Source: Porpolomopsis calyptriformis
Lineage: Eukaryota; Basidiomycota; Agaricomycetes; Agaricales; Hygrophoraceae
Direction: 5' to 3'
Assembly (NCBI GenBank): GCA_951640195.1
Contig: OX621168.1
Location: 186,001-250,000 of the forward strand
Length of the DNA: 64,000 nt
In this document: piece after piece, positions 33,196 through 45,700 of the stretch
How the letters are laid out: each line of letters opens with the position of its first letter
How positions within the stretch are numbered: the first letter of the stretch is position 1
Position numbers and translations under genes: made by a program
Notes under the pieces: model-generated
What the model was told of the DNA's origin: nothing
Seen by the model: only the letters and a program-made list of their open reading frames with translations
Database searches by the model: none

Positions 33196-35668
33196 ATGAT
33201 CTTGTGGAAACCTCTCATCACGTGCCACATACTGACATTGCTCCCAACGTTTAGCATGGCAGACTCAAAAGTTCTGCACCGTATATTCCGCAGCGTAGCG
33301 AGATGGTCCGTCTGGTCATTCTTTACTGAGATGCATGTCATCGGTGAAGAGCATGTACCCAAACATGGTCCAATCATCGTGTGCGTCTCTCGCTCTCCAG
33401 AGGGGCCAGCAGAGCACGGAAACTAATGCTGTCGTTCATATTCACATAGGACCGCGACTCATCACAACATGATGCTTGACCCGGCTGTCCTCTGTGAGTT
33501 CTCTCTGCGGACAGTCCGGAAACACGCTGAAACCTGTGCACATTCTAGCCGTTTGTTTTCCATACCAGCGGATCCTCCATTACTGGAGCAAAGGTGCTCA
33601 TCTCTTCAGACGCCTCGTTTGTGTCACCTCATTTTTTTGGTCTCGGGTCATGTAGCCTCGCTTTTCACGAACCCCGTCGTAAAGTACATTATGAACAGCA
33701 CCGGTAACATCCCCGTGGACCGCAAGGGCGGGGACAAGCAAGTTCTATTCAAAGGAACTTTCGAGGCGCTTTCACGAGGTCTTGCTGTCGCTGTCTTCCC
33801 GGAAGGCACGAGTTACACAGAACCACGCATTATGCAGGTCAAGGACGGGGCTGCGTGGGCTGCGCTGGAATACACAAAATGGGTAAAGGAGAATTCTATC
33901 CCAGCGGATCCAAATGTCATAATTGTGCCCGTGGCGATCGTGTACACGAACAAATCCAAGTATCGTAGCAACGTAATGTTCTTCTTCTGCCTCTCCGGAC
34001 CACCTCTCATTTGGCCTTGTAGGTGATCGTCGAGTAAGGTGATCGTGAAACTTGGCGTGCAAGATTCATACATTTCTCAATACAGGTTCGGCCGACCGAT
34101 CACGATGGACAGATATACAGAACAGTTTCACTCCGAGGTGGAAGGTGCCCCCCGAGCTGCCGTCAAGCGTCTCACTCGTGCGATTGAGAGCGAATTAGTC
34201 GAAGCGACAATAAATGCTCCTGACTGGTAATGTGTATTTGTTTCGCTCACACCTCTGTCTCTGATTTCCTTCAGGGATACGCTTTATACGGCGCGGATGG
34301 CTCGCGACTTGATGTGGGAGGGTGACAGATCTATTAACTTGGACGACTTCGTTATTGTGTCGCAAACGTGGGTTTCTCCTACCTCCTCCTTTCTATTATT
34401 TACATTGTCTTGCAGACTAGTAGATCTGTTCGCCACTTCAGGCGCTACCCCGAATTTCTCGACCGTTAAACATCACCTGCTGGAGTACTATTCTCTTCTC
34501 CAGTCAACACAGCTCACCAATTCTGTCCTATCCGCACTACCCCTTCCTCGTACGCTCGATCCGAACCATCCAATCCCCCTCCCAAGCCGTCTTTTCACAC
34601 TCTTCATTCTCGTGCGCGATTCTATGTCTTCCCTCGCTCGTCTACCCTTCTTTCTCGTCCCCCTCATCGTGCACATGCCCGTATACGTTATGGGTCGCTT
34701 CGGTGCTAGGTTGGTGGAAGATGAGGAAGAGACTCAGGCACAAAACAAAGTCATCTTTGGTTTGTTGCTCTTGCTTTTGATTTATCCTGCTGCGTTTTTC
34801 TTCCTATGGGCGCTATTCATGTATACTCCCACTGGCGCCCTACTGGCTGGGTTGACTGTTTATCTGTTCGCCGTTTACCACAATACGATGATTAATGGTC
34901 AGTTTTTATGTCTTGTATCACGGTCACAGATTGACTTGGACTTGACGTATCTAACCCAGACAATTACGAACGGTAACCTGCCTCTTTCAAATTTATTCCA
35001 ACCCTCCTTCGTTGACCCGTCTATTTACTAGCGCTAAACGCTTCATGGCCACATGGCGTGTGCTTTTCGGCGTTTGGGCACCAAAGAAATGGGAACTTTC
35101 CTTGGCCGCACTCTCACAATACACCACCCCACTCGTTCCCAAAGAAAACCCATGGATTGACCGGCCAAAGACCCATTCCAAGGACCCAACAACACAGCCT
35201 CCAGCAACACAATCCCAGGAGGAGCCACCGGTAACGTCTCGACCCAAACGGCGACCTCCTTCGCGGAGGATCATGCGTCACGTACTGCGTGCACGCGCGG
35301 AGGCCGTCAGGGCCCTCGCGGGGTTCTTTGATCAGCTAGAGAAGACGGATAGCGGGAGACGGGTTAAGGCTTCGGTGCATCTTGCACGCGCATTTGGCGG
35401 CTGGGTTGAGGAGGAGGGGGGGCAAGGGAGGGGGCAAGTGTCAGCGCAGGATGGAGGCGAGCCTGTGGAGAGGGAGCTTGTGGGATGGCGGTCTGCAAAG
35501 GAGGTTGTTGAGTTTTTGAGGACGAGAGGTGCGAACATTCCGATATTGGGGAAGAGTATTGAAGGGGAGTGGGCGGCTTTGAGCAGCGAAGGTGAAGGTA
35601 CGCCAGTTTATGACAGTGATACTGGTGCTGAGAGAGACGATGGTACCGTTTGGGTGCCAGCAGAGTGA
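33196..35668 (+). CDS. Glycerol-3-phosphate/DHAP acyltransferase (Gpt2/Sct1 type)
   Basis: This ER acyltransferase catalyses the first acylation of glycerol-3-phosphate or DHAP in glycerolipid synthesis. The start is at 33196 (MILWKPLITC); an internal ATG at 33256 (MADSKVLHR) is an alternative. The acyltransferase motifs are ATHHNMMLDPAVL (HxxxxD), GNIPVDRKGGDK, AVFPEGTSY and IIVPVAIVY. A small intron (GTAAGG...ACAG) restores VIVEFGRPITMDRY. The C-terminal half has hydrophobic membrane segments (FFLVPLIVHMPVYVMG; VIFGLLLLLLIYPAAFFFLW; GALLAGLTVYLFAVYH), then a basic and Pro-rich cytosolic tail ending TVWVPAE-stop at 35668. This architecture matches the yeast enzymes rather than plastid or mitochondrial GPAT. 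Confidence 0.92.
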
Positions 35669-35860
35669 CTGGTATATTGGCAGCGCCTCAGGTAATACAA
35701 TATGGGTTGCGGTGGTCTTGCTTAATACATTATTCTTTCGGAAGGACGAATGGACCCAAGTACTGTTCTGGTTGGAGCGAAGCCGTAAGCAGTGCATAGA
35801 GAATCACTGTCAGCCTGTTTGTATACAAAACGAGGGATGTTGGCAAATTTTCGTGTCTAA

Positions 35861-37479
35861 CTAGACATCAAACCTGAAATCCTCCCCAACCATTGCAGTC
35901 CCATCCGCACCATCAAATGACAGGACTACATCAGGTCGCCCAGGGTGCCCGCCCTGAGTGCCGATCGACGAGGATGTAACTTTACTCCTCGTCGTGACTG
36001 TATCAACCACCAACTGCGAACGACGCGCGACGTTCGGAGTGGATCTGGACGACATTCCTTTTCGTGAGCCCACCTCAGCCTCCTTGAGAGTTATGGGCAC
36101 TGTCCTGGAAGTGCGCACAATTACACCTCTCCCTTGCGCGGTCTTCGCATCAGTAATTGCACTTCTATTAGTGCTGCCGCGGATGTTCCCTGGTGTCGTC
36201 CGAGCGTTGGATGCCGCAGGCCGGCGGGTGGAATTCAAGCGCGAAGTGCGAGACATCGCTAAAGGAGGGCGGGATGACTCCTTGTTCAGAGCAGGTGTTG
36301 ACCTGGTCCCTTTCTCCGCGACAGACCTTGATGCAGGTGCGCCAATCAATGGCGACTTTGACGAACGGGTAGTCATAGAATGGTTCGATGGTGCACGTTT
36401 CGTAGATTTCATGGAGGCAGTGGCTGTCACGGGAGTGGGACGTTTGAGAGTGGTAGTAACCCTCATAGATGACTTCGATGCCTGTTCAAATGGGTCATCA
36501 TCATCTATATGATTCATGTCAGGATTTGTCTAGTCAAGGCAAATTTCGATTCGAGTTGTGTACTCACCTAATTCAGGCAGCAATAATGATGACTCTGCAA
36601 AAAACGGGTCCCCGCACAAGCCATCGAGTTGAGGGGGAGTGTCGTTGACCGGATATGGGTGTACCAGCCCAAGAAGAGTCTTCCCAAGCTCTTTGTAATC
36701 AGGGTGCTCATAATCGAAGGGTGGAGAGTATGGAATTTCTAAATCGAAGATGGGCGAATATGATTCAAATGGTAGGTCAGATACAACAACACAAGGACAC
36801 AGCAAGGGAAAGACAGCGGAAGAACACTTACCCGAGGGACGAGGGGGCATGTACTCGATCTCCTCGTAGTCTTCCGCGCATTCTTCCTCCACGGTTGCTG
36901 GGGTGGCAGGCAGGCAGATTTCGATATCGCTAACATCCCAATGGTTGCCCTTATTAGGTGGCGTCTCGAAACTCTTACTCGCACTCCGAGGGACGCGAAT
37001 GTGCTTCCTTGTTGAGCTGGGGCGAAGGAGTGTCTCCGGGTGTACCTTGAGCCCATCTGCCGCATTCACATTGTCTCCATAGAAAGCTAGCTTCGAAATT
37101 AAGGGCGTGTGAGAAGCGGGTGAATTTCTTTTGCGGTTTTGGAATGGAGTCTTATCGAGGAGAGGTCTTGAGACTGTCCGTGTGGCGAGTGCGCCGGGTT
37201 TGGATAGTGTGTGAGGCGTGCCTGAGTGTTTGAACAGAGGTTCTATTATAATATGTACTGTATATACTTGAACACAAATCAGGGCAGAGGAATTGACTTA
37301 CGGGGTGTTTTGGGATGAGATGGAGTTTGCGCTGCCTGCTTTCTGCTGTGAACTTTACCCGTCCGTCCGCCATGAGGGACTGAGTTTTCGGTACGGGTTT
37401 TGTGGATATTTCTAGCAGGCGTTTTTGTGTATTGATAAGGGGCATCGATGTGTTGTGCTGTGGATCGTACACTTAGCAT
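35861..37479 (-). CDS. Basic Ser/Pro-rich protein, securin-like (tentative)
   Basis: The protein starts MLSVRSTAQHIDAPYQYTK at 37479. Exon 1 is basic and joins to LFKHSGTPHTLSKPGALATR and TVSRPLLDKTPFQNRKR. A central acidic block carries DIEICLPATPATVEEECAED and YEEIEYMPPRPS, which joins after an intron to EIPYSPPFDYEHPDYKELGK. The C-terminus is a basic Ser/Thr-rich tail, ending GEDFRFDV-stop at 35861. A basic N-terminus with TP sites and RPLL-type destruction-box candidates, followed by an acidic conserved middle, resembles fungal securins (Pds1/Cut2), the separase inhibitors. However, no canonical KEN box was seen and securins are poorly conserved. Being a real gene is well supported by intron-restored conservation; the function is a guess. 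Confidence 0.6.
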
Positions 37480-37725
37480 CTTGGAAGGGATGAAGGTGCT
37501 TGAACATCATCACTTTCAGGCTCAATTCGAACGGGGAAAACAAAACATGGTCACGTGTTATATGATCATGTGACGGGCGATCCAGTGTCGATGTAATACT
37601 TTAATGATGCATGTATACACAGAAGTGAGAAAAAGAAAACAGTTCGTAAGTATCTAGAATAGTCGTACACTCTCCGTGGATCATGTCCCCGACATAATAC
37701 TTAGGTATCAAGTAACAACGCCTGT

Positions 37726-40386
37726 TCATAACCTGTTTCTTGAGCTAGTCTGGACAAGTCGGATTCCACCCCCGTCGTCTGTGGGAGTGCCGTCATCATA
37801 TTGAACGTCATCCGCAGACTGTCGTTGCCACAAACTCACGCTCTCCTCTCGGTCGTCATCACCAGCTCCTTTCGGGTAACGCTTGACGGTCCGACCTCGC
37901 TCGGTGCCCCGGTCATCATCACTCTCGGGATTCGGGCCTAACAGTGCCGATGACGACTTGTTGAAAAGATCTCTCGCATCTGGGCGCCCTCCCTGGGCGT
38001 ATCGTGGACTCATGGTGGGAGGGGCACTATGCACAGCCTTCTCATCTGCCAGCTGAGAAGGAATGGGTATAATTTGTTGACGAATGGTGCTCGAGTCATC
38101 TCCCTGCGATGTCTCAGGCGTTTTAACTGGCATCTTGCCATCGTCCTGAGGTAATATCATTGAACGACGTTCATGGACAACGGACTTGTCCCCCTTGCCA
38201 GCAGCATGGTAGGAGTGAACCAGGGCTTGATCATCAAACTTGATCGTCGTTCGCCGCGCGCTGTCATTAGCGCTGCTGGGCATATTCGACGATGTCGGTG
38301 ACAGGTTCTTCAGAGATGGACTCGACGGTTGGTCATTGGGGACAGGTGGATCCCAAAGTTGATGCCGTTTCATGCCGGAGAACAAGTCTGGTGGCTGCGT
38401 CGAGGGGTTCTCAGATAACCATGAACGACTGTCGTACGAGCTCGGCAGGGTGAATCCAGATGGCCGTGAGCGCGAATTTGACCCACCACCGGATTGACTC
38501 ATCCTCCTTGCACTCCTTGCACGAATGATGCTTCCGATGGGGCCAAAAGAGCCCCTTATGGCATCCATTCCGGGATCTTCTGCGCCGAGAACAGATTTCT
38601 CTTCGACCAACTCGGTATTTTGACGAGCGGCTTGCAATAGAATGGTCGACCTGCGGTCGAGCTTTGAAAGATGTGTCGGATCAATCTTGGACATCTGGAG
38701 GAGTGTGATGCCGACGCAAATCACAAGGAAAGCCATAACGATGGTTATGATTTGTGCGGCGGAAGCTTTGAGTCCTTGGAATAGCACCTAGAATCACGAG
38801 GTGAGTGTGACAATAAGGAAGATTTGATGAGACACACATACCACCGTGGTGAGCATAGAGAAGAACGTAACTATATCAAGATTGTCAGACCATAGAGCCA
38901 AGTTGGGGTAAAGTAACCCTTACAAATGACGTAGTACGTTGGTGTAACTGTAATCCACGTCAGTCAAGATATTTCACTGCGAAAAAAATTAGACTGACCC
39001 ATAGCTATTGCAAAAGTTGTTAGTCCCGTTCAGCACGAGGAAAAGGAGCAGGATGACATACCGGTATTAAACAAAGCGAGAGCCATGTTCAGGTAATATA
39101 CTTCGGTTACTGTATTTCTGTCAGACCTTGATGGACAAAAAAAGAGATATCGCGTACGCAGCGTTACAACAACAAATGCCAGCAGGAAATATAGGAACGG
39201 GTGTTTGAACTGATGAAAAGTACTTAATGAGCGATTGGTAAAGACAAGTCAATTTTGTACGCACTTGGTTGTCTCCCATGGCAGTCTGGACTATTGCTGC
39301 ACCAAGACCGGTTGTAACACTAACACTAATACCTCCAATCATACTACACACAAAGATATACCACAGCATGCTCTTCTTTCCGTATCTGGAGTAGCAACGT
39401 GAATAGAATTCTGTGAAGAACGTATAGATGAAAACACAAACCTTGGAGCAAAGTAGAAGATGATAGTAAGAGAAGCCAAGATCAGGAGGGACATGTAGAC
39501 AAGGAAGCCAGGAAAGAGGAAGAGTCCCTTGAACTGTTCTATCTGGCCAATTGATGCTTCCTTTGGGCCTGCACGATATATTCGTGAGTATCAGTGTGAA
39601 TAGGACAAGTTGAACAGCAACCATTTAAAGCGATGATGATGGAGCCGAGCTGGAAGCTAAAATGAGATCAGGGGTGGACTGGAGTAGAATTGCTCGCACA
39701 ATGCAAAGAGTGCAACCAAGCCATCCAAAGACAGTGAGTTTTTCGTTAAGAAAAAACGACGACAGGATGGCACATATAACAACAGAGAGAGCGCCTAGTG
39801 GTGTCTACGAAACCGATTGAAGTGAGAGACTACTTTCCGGAGAGAAGGGTACGTACTACAACGACAGCCTCGACAAAAGCGTAGGCTGCATGTGCACATG
39901 AGGGGGTGTTCATTATAGGTTCAGTGACACAAGACATACCCGTAAAGTTACAGATCTCCCCCATAATCATCACTACAACGAGGTCAGCATATGAGGTAGC
40001 ACAACAAATGGGATTCTCACTTGTCATACCCAACCACCATAATGGCTTGAATGAAAAATGAGCAGTTGCCGCGTTTCTGAAAATGTCACTCACTGATTTG
40101 AGGTAGGCAACACCTTCACCAGCTACATGGCCAGCTTGGGAACGGAGAAGACCTTTCTTTTTAAACACAAAGGAGGAGCCGATAAGAATACCACTTGAGA
40201 CGGCGAGTATAATCCCGACGACCTAGAAAAGAAGATTATTAAATGCAATATGAATGTTTAACTCCTGCGTGATATAGCATGATGACGAACCTTAAGGTTG
40301 GAGCTTGCGGATAGGGTTCCTGTCACGGCAGATGTGCTTGACGCAGATGCGGACGCCGTTCTGGACGGGGTCGCTGAAAGTGACAT
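37726..40386 (-). CDS. NIPA-type membrane transporter (DUF803, predicted Mg2+ transport)
   Basis: NIPA proteins are multi-pass membrane proteins linked to magnesium uptake. The start at 40386 gives MSLSATPSRTASASASSTSA, and the Ser/Ala-rich leader runs into VVGIILAVSSGILIGSSFVF, then KKKGLLRSQAG. Further membrane segments are spread over many small exons, including WWLGMTSE, MIMGEICNF, AYAFVEAVVV, FFLNEKLTVFGWLGC, GSIIIALNGPKEASIGQIEQ, FVCSMIGGISVSVTTGLG, YYLNMALALFNTAMVTPTYY and QIITIVMAFLVICVGITLLQ. A hydrophilic C-terminal tail of about 310 residues, rich in Ser, Pro, Asp and Arg, follows and ends SSRNRL-stop at 37726. The family call is firm; the transported ion is inferred from characterised relatives. 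Confidence 0.9.
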
Positions 40387-40691
40387 GGAAGAAAATGATA
40401 ACTACCGCCTAGCGTAAGGAGCCTCCTGTCAGCGAAGATCAGTTGCTGCGTGCATGGGCCCAAGCGGTGATGGAAATACATATTTGGACCGTGGGAACAT
40501 TGAATTTGTATTGGTTTTTCGGCAATCCGAGTGGCTACGCTCATTGCCTCGCGACGGCCCATTTAGATGGCTAAGCAGGGGCGGTGTTATCAGATGCAGC
40601 GCCCTTTTTGAAAGTTTGGGAGAAAGTCAGGAAGGCCTTAAGGGCATCATATGAAATCGCAATAAAATTCGAACGTTATTTGAATTTTATT
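40387..40691. other. Short intergenic stretch
   Basis: This 305-bp interval holds the promoter of the NIPA gene and the 3' flank of the nuclease pseudogene. Nothing else was seen. Confidence 0.4.
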
Positions 40692-41980
40692 TCACTGCAC
40701 TCTTAAGGTAGTGGAATTGTCAAAGATCTCATTCAACCACGCCGCTAGCCTATATCCCTGTTGCGCGATTTTTTCGTTAATCCAGAAATTTGTGCACTCA
40801 ATGTCAGTAACAAAGGCGTGAGAGGCAGGACTGCAGACTGACAATAGGTATGGCCTGATTGTAATAGTTTCCCTGGCAAAGGTCGTCACCCGCCGTATAC
40901 GAGAACACAACTGACTGCACAAATAATTAGCTTCAGCAGGAAGAAAAAAAAGTGGATCAGCATACGCAGTCATAAGCGTTCGATTTTCTGGCCCACTGGC
41001 AAGGGGCATGCCAATGGGGTGATAATGGAAGCAGAGTGGAGACTTTTTCCAGCTGGTTGCGTGATTGACGAGCAATTGATCCAATCCGCCGCATCTGATG
41101 CATATGTACCAGTCTTGATGTCATTTACAAGATCGCTGGCCCATGCTTGCACGGAGGCGTCCCTAGAGCCGGCTGAAGCGTAAATCGAGTTCAGGATTGC
41201 CTCGATTATACCCGTGTCCCAGGTAGCGTGTAATTCGGTAGACCGGCCGTAGGGATGGCCAACATGAAGGGGTTGGCAATGAACTGTGAATAGATGGAGT
41301 TAGGTACGAATGGCTATGGCATTGGAATTAACGCGTTACATGGTCTATTCAAGGAGGTAAGTCAGTAGTATGAGAAAGGTAGAAGGGTATTCACGTACCA
41401 AGGAATTTGAGAGACTCCTGTCTCTGTGGGGCAGAGAGGGACGTGTCCTGGAGGCGAGCTGTCATTCACTAATGTCTCGATCAACGTAAGCAGCTGTTTT
41501 GTTTGGTACCGAATACCTACGTAGAGTATTTCCCATCGGGGAGTAACGGGCAACGTCGACTGAGCATTGACCATTCAGTGGGGAATCTGCGCGGGATAGG
41601 TTATAACCCAGGATTGGAAAAATTCAACACGGCCTGCCGTTGGCATCGATGAAGTGGTATGGTTTCGACCAAATGTAATGAGAACTACACTTCACAGTGT
41701 CTGCCCAGATGGCGGCAGGACCAAGAGACTCGCTATATGTGGGGTCGAGGGGGGATTTCACAAAGGCTAAGGTATTTTCACCGAGGAACTAATTAATAGA
41801 TTCAGAACATGGCCATTTCCTGGTAAAGTAAATTCACCTCTATGGCGACGTAGCTGTGAGAGTTGAGTCCTAGGGATTGTCTCAAGCAAAGCACTCACCC
41901 AACAGCCATGTGACCTTCCTCCCAGGCAGCGGTATTTCTAACCGTGGACAGAAAATAGCCAAGGCTACAGCAGGTTTCAT
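40692..41980 (-). pseudogene. S1/P1 nuclease, frameshifted
   Basis: The family is the zinc-dependent single-strand nucleases, normally secreted. Recognisable pieces occur in order: signal-like MKPAVALAIF (41980), AWEEGHMAVGYVAIE, FLGENTLAFVKSPLDPTYSE, LGPAAIWADTVK, KPYHFIDAN, DSPLNGQCSVDVAR, LQDTSLSAPQRQESLKFL, HCQPLHVGH, ELHATWDTGIIEAIL, ITPLACPL, QWARKSNAYDC, VVFSYTAGDDLCQGNYYNQA and INEKIAQQGYRLAAWLNEIF. They do not lie in one frame. The signal peptide and AWEEGH differ in frame with no room for an intron. An out-of-frame break precedes LQDTSLSA. One extra base separates ACPL from QWARKSN. The last exon has TTTCTGG where a TAG acceptor is expected. The N-terminal W-x4-GH motif is also one residue short. 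A functional protein is unlikely. Confidence 0.8.
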
Positions 41981-42796
41981 AGTGGGCGGTGTAGGAGAGA
42001 AGAGAATTGTGAAGAACGGTTTGCTGCAGCTACCAAGGACATCGGTCTCGGATCTTCTCGTATAAGTGTGGAACCGTATCGTCATCGAACATGCGGTAGG
42101 GTGCTCGGCGCTCGAAAGGAACTTGCAAGCTCTGACATGAATATTATCATAAGTTCTATTTATAGCACGTTTACTGCACCATTGCAGACAGACATTCCGA
42201 TCTGGTACCGCAAGAGAACTCGTTTGTGAGACATCATCTAGGTTGCGCGATAACTGTGGATACCCACTAGTTGTTTGTCGGCTGATCGAGATACAAGCTG
42301 CCGTTTGAGAGGCCACATAATGTAATTCAACTTCCCCTAAGTGCCATTCAGCTTTGCCAAACAGATAGGACGAGGAACTGCAAACCATTGGATTGAAGGT
42401 TTTGAGCCTAAGGTGCAAGCCAGGACAGACCAATGTTCGTTTCACTTTGTTCGCCTCCACGCTGTAGGCTGCGAGGACGCCCCTTAACCTCGCTGGAAGG
42501 TCAATTAAAAGCGATCAGAATGGGCTATCAAATGGGTCTTTGCGATATGATGGATGATATGCGTCGATCGACTCGGTAATTTGGTCATGCTCTAGCCTGA
42601 TGGGCATGATAGCACAAGTTAATGTCCAGGACGTTCGTCACTCCCCGCCAAAGATGGTAGAACATGACTGAACTATAATTGTCGTGGGAATTTCATTCAC
42701 CTTACTTTATACTTATCTGGTTGCAAGGTCAGACACCGTCCTGTACACCGAACACGCCTTTCTTGCATTCCTTTCAAGAGGAATCCTGCACCAGGC
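41981..42796. other. Intergenic region upstream of adenylate cyclase
   Basis: A minus-strand frame of 192 codons (41882-42460) crosses the start of the nuclease pseudogene, but its product matches nothing recognisable and looks like chance. The right part is the likely promoter and leader of the cyclase gene on the plus strand. No other feature. Confidence 0.4.
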
Positions 42797-45700
42797 ATGA
42801 CCGAAACATGGGGTGCAGCCCGCATATCACTCGATTCTACCCGAGATTTTGTTCGTGGCAATGGCATGATGCTTGCTCAAACACCCTACGAGAACAATCT
42901 GACAATCGCACCCTTTCTCACACCAGAAGATGACCTTGTAGGATTCGTTCTCTGACAATTCTCGTACCCTTACCGAATTCCTCTCGTGTTATTTAGCCTC
43001 CTCCCTCTCCCCCACCCAAGTTCCAACGCCCGTTCGCTCTCCCACATAAGGCCTCCTTCTCGTCCTTTGGCATCACTAGTGCAACCAACCTTCTTGCCCC
43101 TCGCAGCGCTGGTCGGCCAAGCGAGGCGCCCAGCATCGCAGAGTCTAGTACGTCAAACCACAGCGATCCGCTACAATTCCAGCAAGACCTCCGTAAAACA
43201 AAGTCCTCGGTATTCTCCATTTTGAAAAAGTCTCGCAGCAAGCCCCGCCTTCGGGCAGAATCGGAGCGACTTGGAACCGACCTCCCAAACAATCAAGAAG
43301 GTTCTCCATACGCATCAGGTATTATGCCATTCTTCCCCACTTCCGGGCCATCATCACCCACACTTCCAAATCGGAGGGGGCCAAAGTTCCGAGTTAGGAA
43401 AAAGTACAGCTCTATACCTCCGCCCCTCCCTCCAAAAGATGGGCCTATCGAGCCCGTGCTCCTACTCGACACGAATCTCGATCAGATGGATGGAATTATT
43501 GATCTTGCTGTCCTTCCCCCGATTCCTCAGGACGTGAGCTCACCTAGCAGTTTGAGTTATCATTCCAGTGGGCTCAGCCACTCAGATTGTAATCCTCCGG
43601 ATCATTCCCCTCCAACCAATGGCATTTTTAGTAATCCACACCCCTTCCTCTCATCGTCTGCTACATGGCGACCTCCCTACGCTATTCACCATCGCAAAAT
43701 ATCCCCCAAAACCGTTCTTCCTCTCCCCTCTGTTCCCACACAACCGCCCGACAGCTTCTCATCCTGGACACCACCGGAGAGTTGGTCAGTAGAGAAAGAG
43801 GGAGAGGATGCAAACGAACCAGATTATTCCAGTTCAGAAGGAAGTGTTTTGGGAAGACCGCTGAGTTTAGCCCCAAATGCTCACAAGCGCAAGAGCCGCA
43901 GAAGAACGATGGTTAAGCCTTCGGAGCCAACCCCAGCCTACCATTCATACAAGATTCGGATATACCGCGCCAACACCTCGCATCACGTGGCATCTATTGG
44001 CCTTTCGGTCACCGTCGCTGAGCTGACTCCCGTATTGAACCAGAAATTATTACCGGAAGGAGAAAGGGAAACTCATAAACTCTATTTGAAAGAACGCGGG
44101 AGAGGTACGCCATACCTGTGTGTCTACTAACCTTTTCTCACATATCAAACAGAGCGATTGTTGGCCCAAACCGAAAAGCCAGCCGATATTGTCCGACGAA
44201 GATTGGAACAATGTGGCTATGACAAGGCTGACGGACTTGAGACTCTTGGCGCGGAAGACCTCAGCTTTCTTTTGAAGTTTGTTTTCAAGAGCCAGCTTCT
44301 TGGCAATGCGGTACGCAACTGATTGTTTTTGTGCGGCATGCCTTGTCTCATCCCTCGACATAAGGATGACGAGCTATCCTTCCCGAACTTTGAGTATATC
44401 GATCTCCAAGGACGCAGCTTACGGACGGTTCCAATCGTCCTTCATGCTAACGCCGACAGCATTGTCTCCCTCAATCTTTCACGCAATCCGATTCTCGAGA
44501 TTCCTCTCGATTTCATCCAATCGTGCACGACGTTACGGGAATTACGCCTATCGAACATGGCGATGAAGAAAGTCCCACAAAGCGTGCGGCACAGCTCCAC
44601 TCTGCGCCGGCTAGATCTGTCATGTAACCGGATCGTCGACCTAGACGAAGCGGGGTTAGATCGCATCCTTGAGTTGACTACGTTGAGTCTGCAGAACAAT
44701 CGCATGGAGAAGCTCCCATGGTATTTTCCCCGTCTCCGCAAGTTAAAATACCTCAACATTTCAAATAACAAATTCCGGGAACTCCCCTCCGCCGTAACCA
44801 AAATGGTCGATTTGGTGGACCTTGATGTATCATTCAACATGATTTCGGAGCTCCCCGAAAAAATAGGTCACCTCAATTCCCTCGAGACCCTTATCATTGT
44901 TGGGAACCAGGTCTCAAAGTTCCCGGACGAGTGTAATGGGCTTGTTAATTTACACGTCCTCGATTGCAGGCGAAATAACATCACCGACCTCTCCGTGGTG
45001 TGCATGTTGCCGAAGCTGGAAAAGATATGTGCCGACCATAACGCCGTGCACGCACTGGACTTGTCGCTCGGCCCGAACCTCAAGACACTCGATGCGTCTT
45101 GTAACGATATTACACACCTGTCACTTGTAGCTGGTCCTACCGGACCCAACGATCTTTACGCGCTCACATCCCTTGATATTTCCCATGCAAAACTATCCTC
45201 CCTCGACGATCTCGCCCTTGCCCAGTTGTCGTCGCTGCAATCCCTGAAACTCGATTATAATTCATTCCGCTTTATTCCGGAATCCCTTGGCGAGCTCAGT
45301 CACCTAATTCACCTCTCTTGTTCGGACAACCAATTGGGGGCCCTTCCGTCGAGCATTGGCCGTCTACAAAAGCTGAAAACTCTCGACGTCCACAATAACA
45401 GTTTGTCTGAGCTTCCGGAGAGCTTGTGGAATTGTGGGTCTTTGGCTCATCTCAACGTGACGTCCAACTTGCTTGGGACATGGCACGATCCACCAGCCAA
45501 TCTCGTGCCCTCTCAGCCATCTATCGATCTGACGAACGGGGGGCGACTGCTGACCGCAGAAAGAAAGACATCGGCCGGTTCTTCCACTAGCCTGGGTCGT
45601 ACGCTACCACCGCTTGCGCTGTCTCTGGAGCGACTTTACCTTGGCGAAAATCGTGTGACAGATGATGTTCTTCATCCGCTCATGATTTTCAAGGAACTCC

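Noticed and set aside
41882..42460. A 192-codon open frame on the minus strand.
   Set aside because: No domain, unlikely composition, and it overlaps the nuclease pseudogene in another frame.
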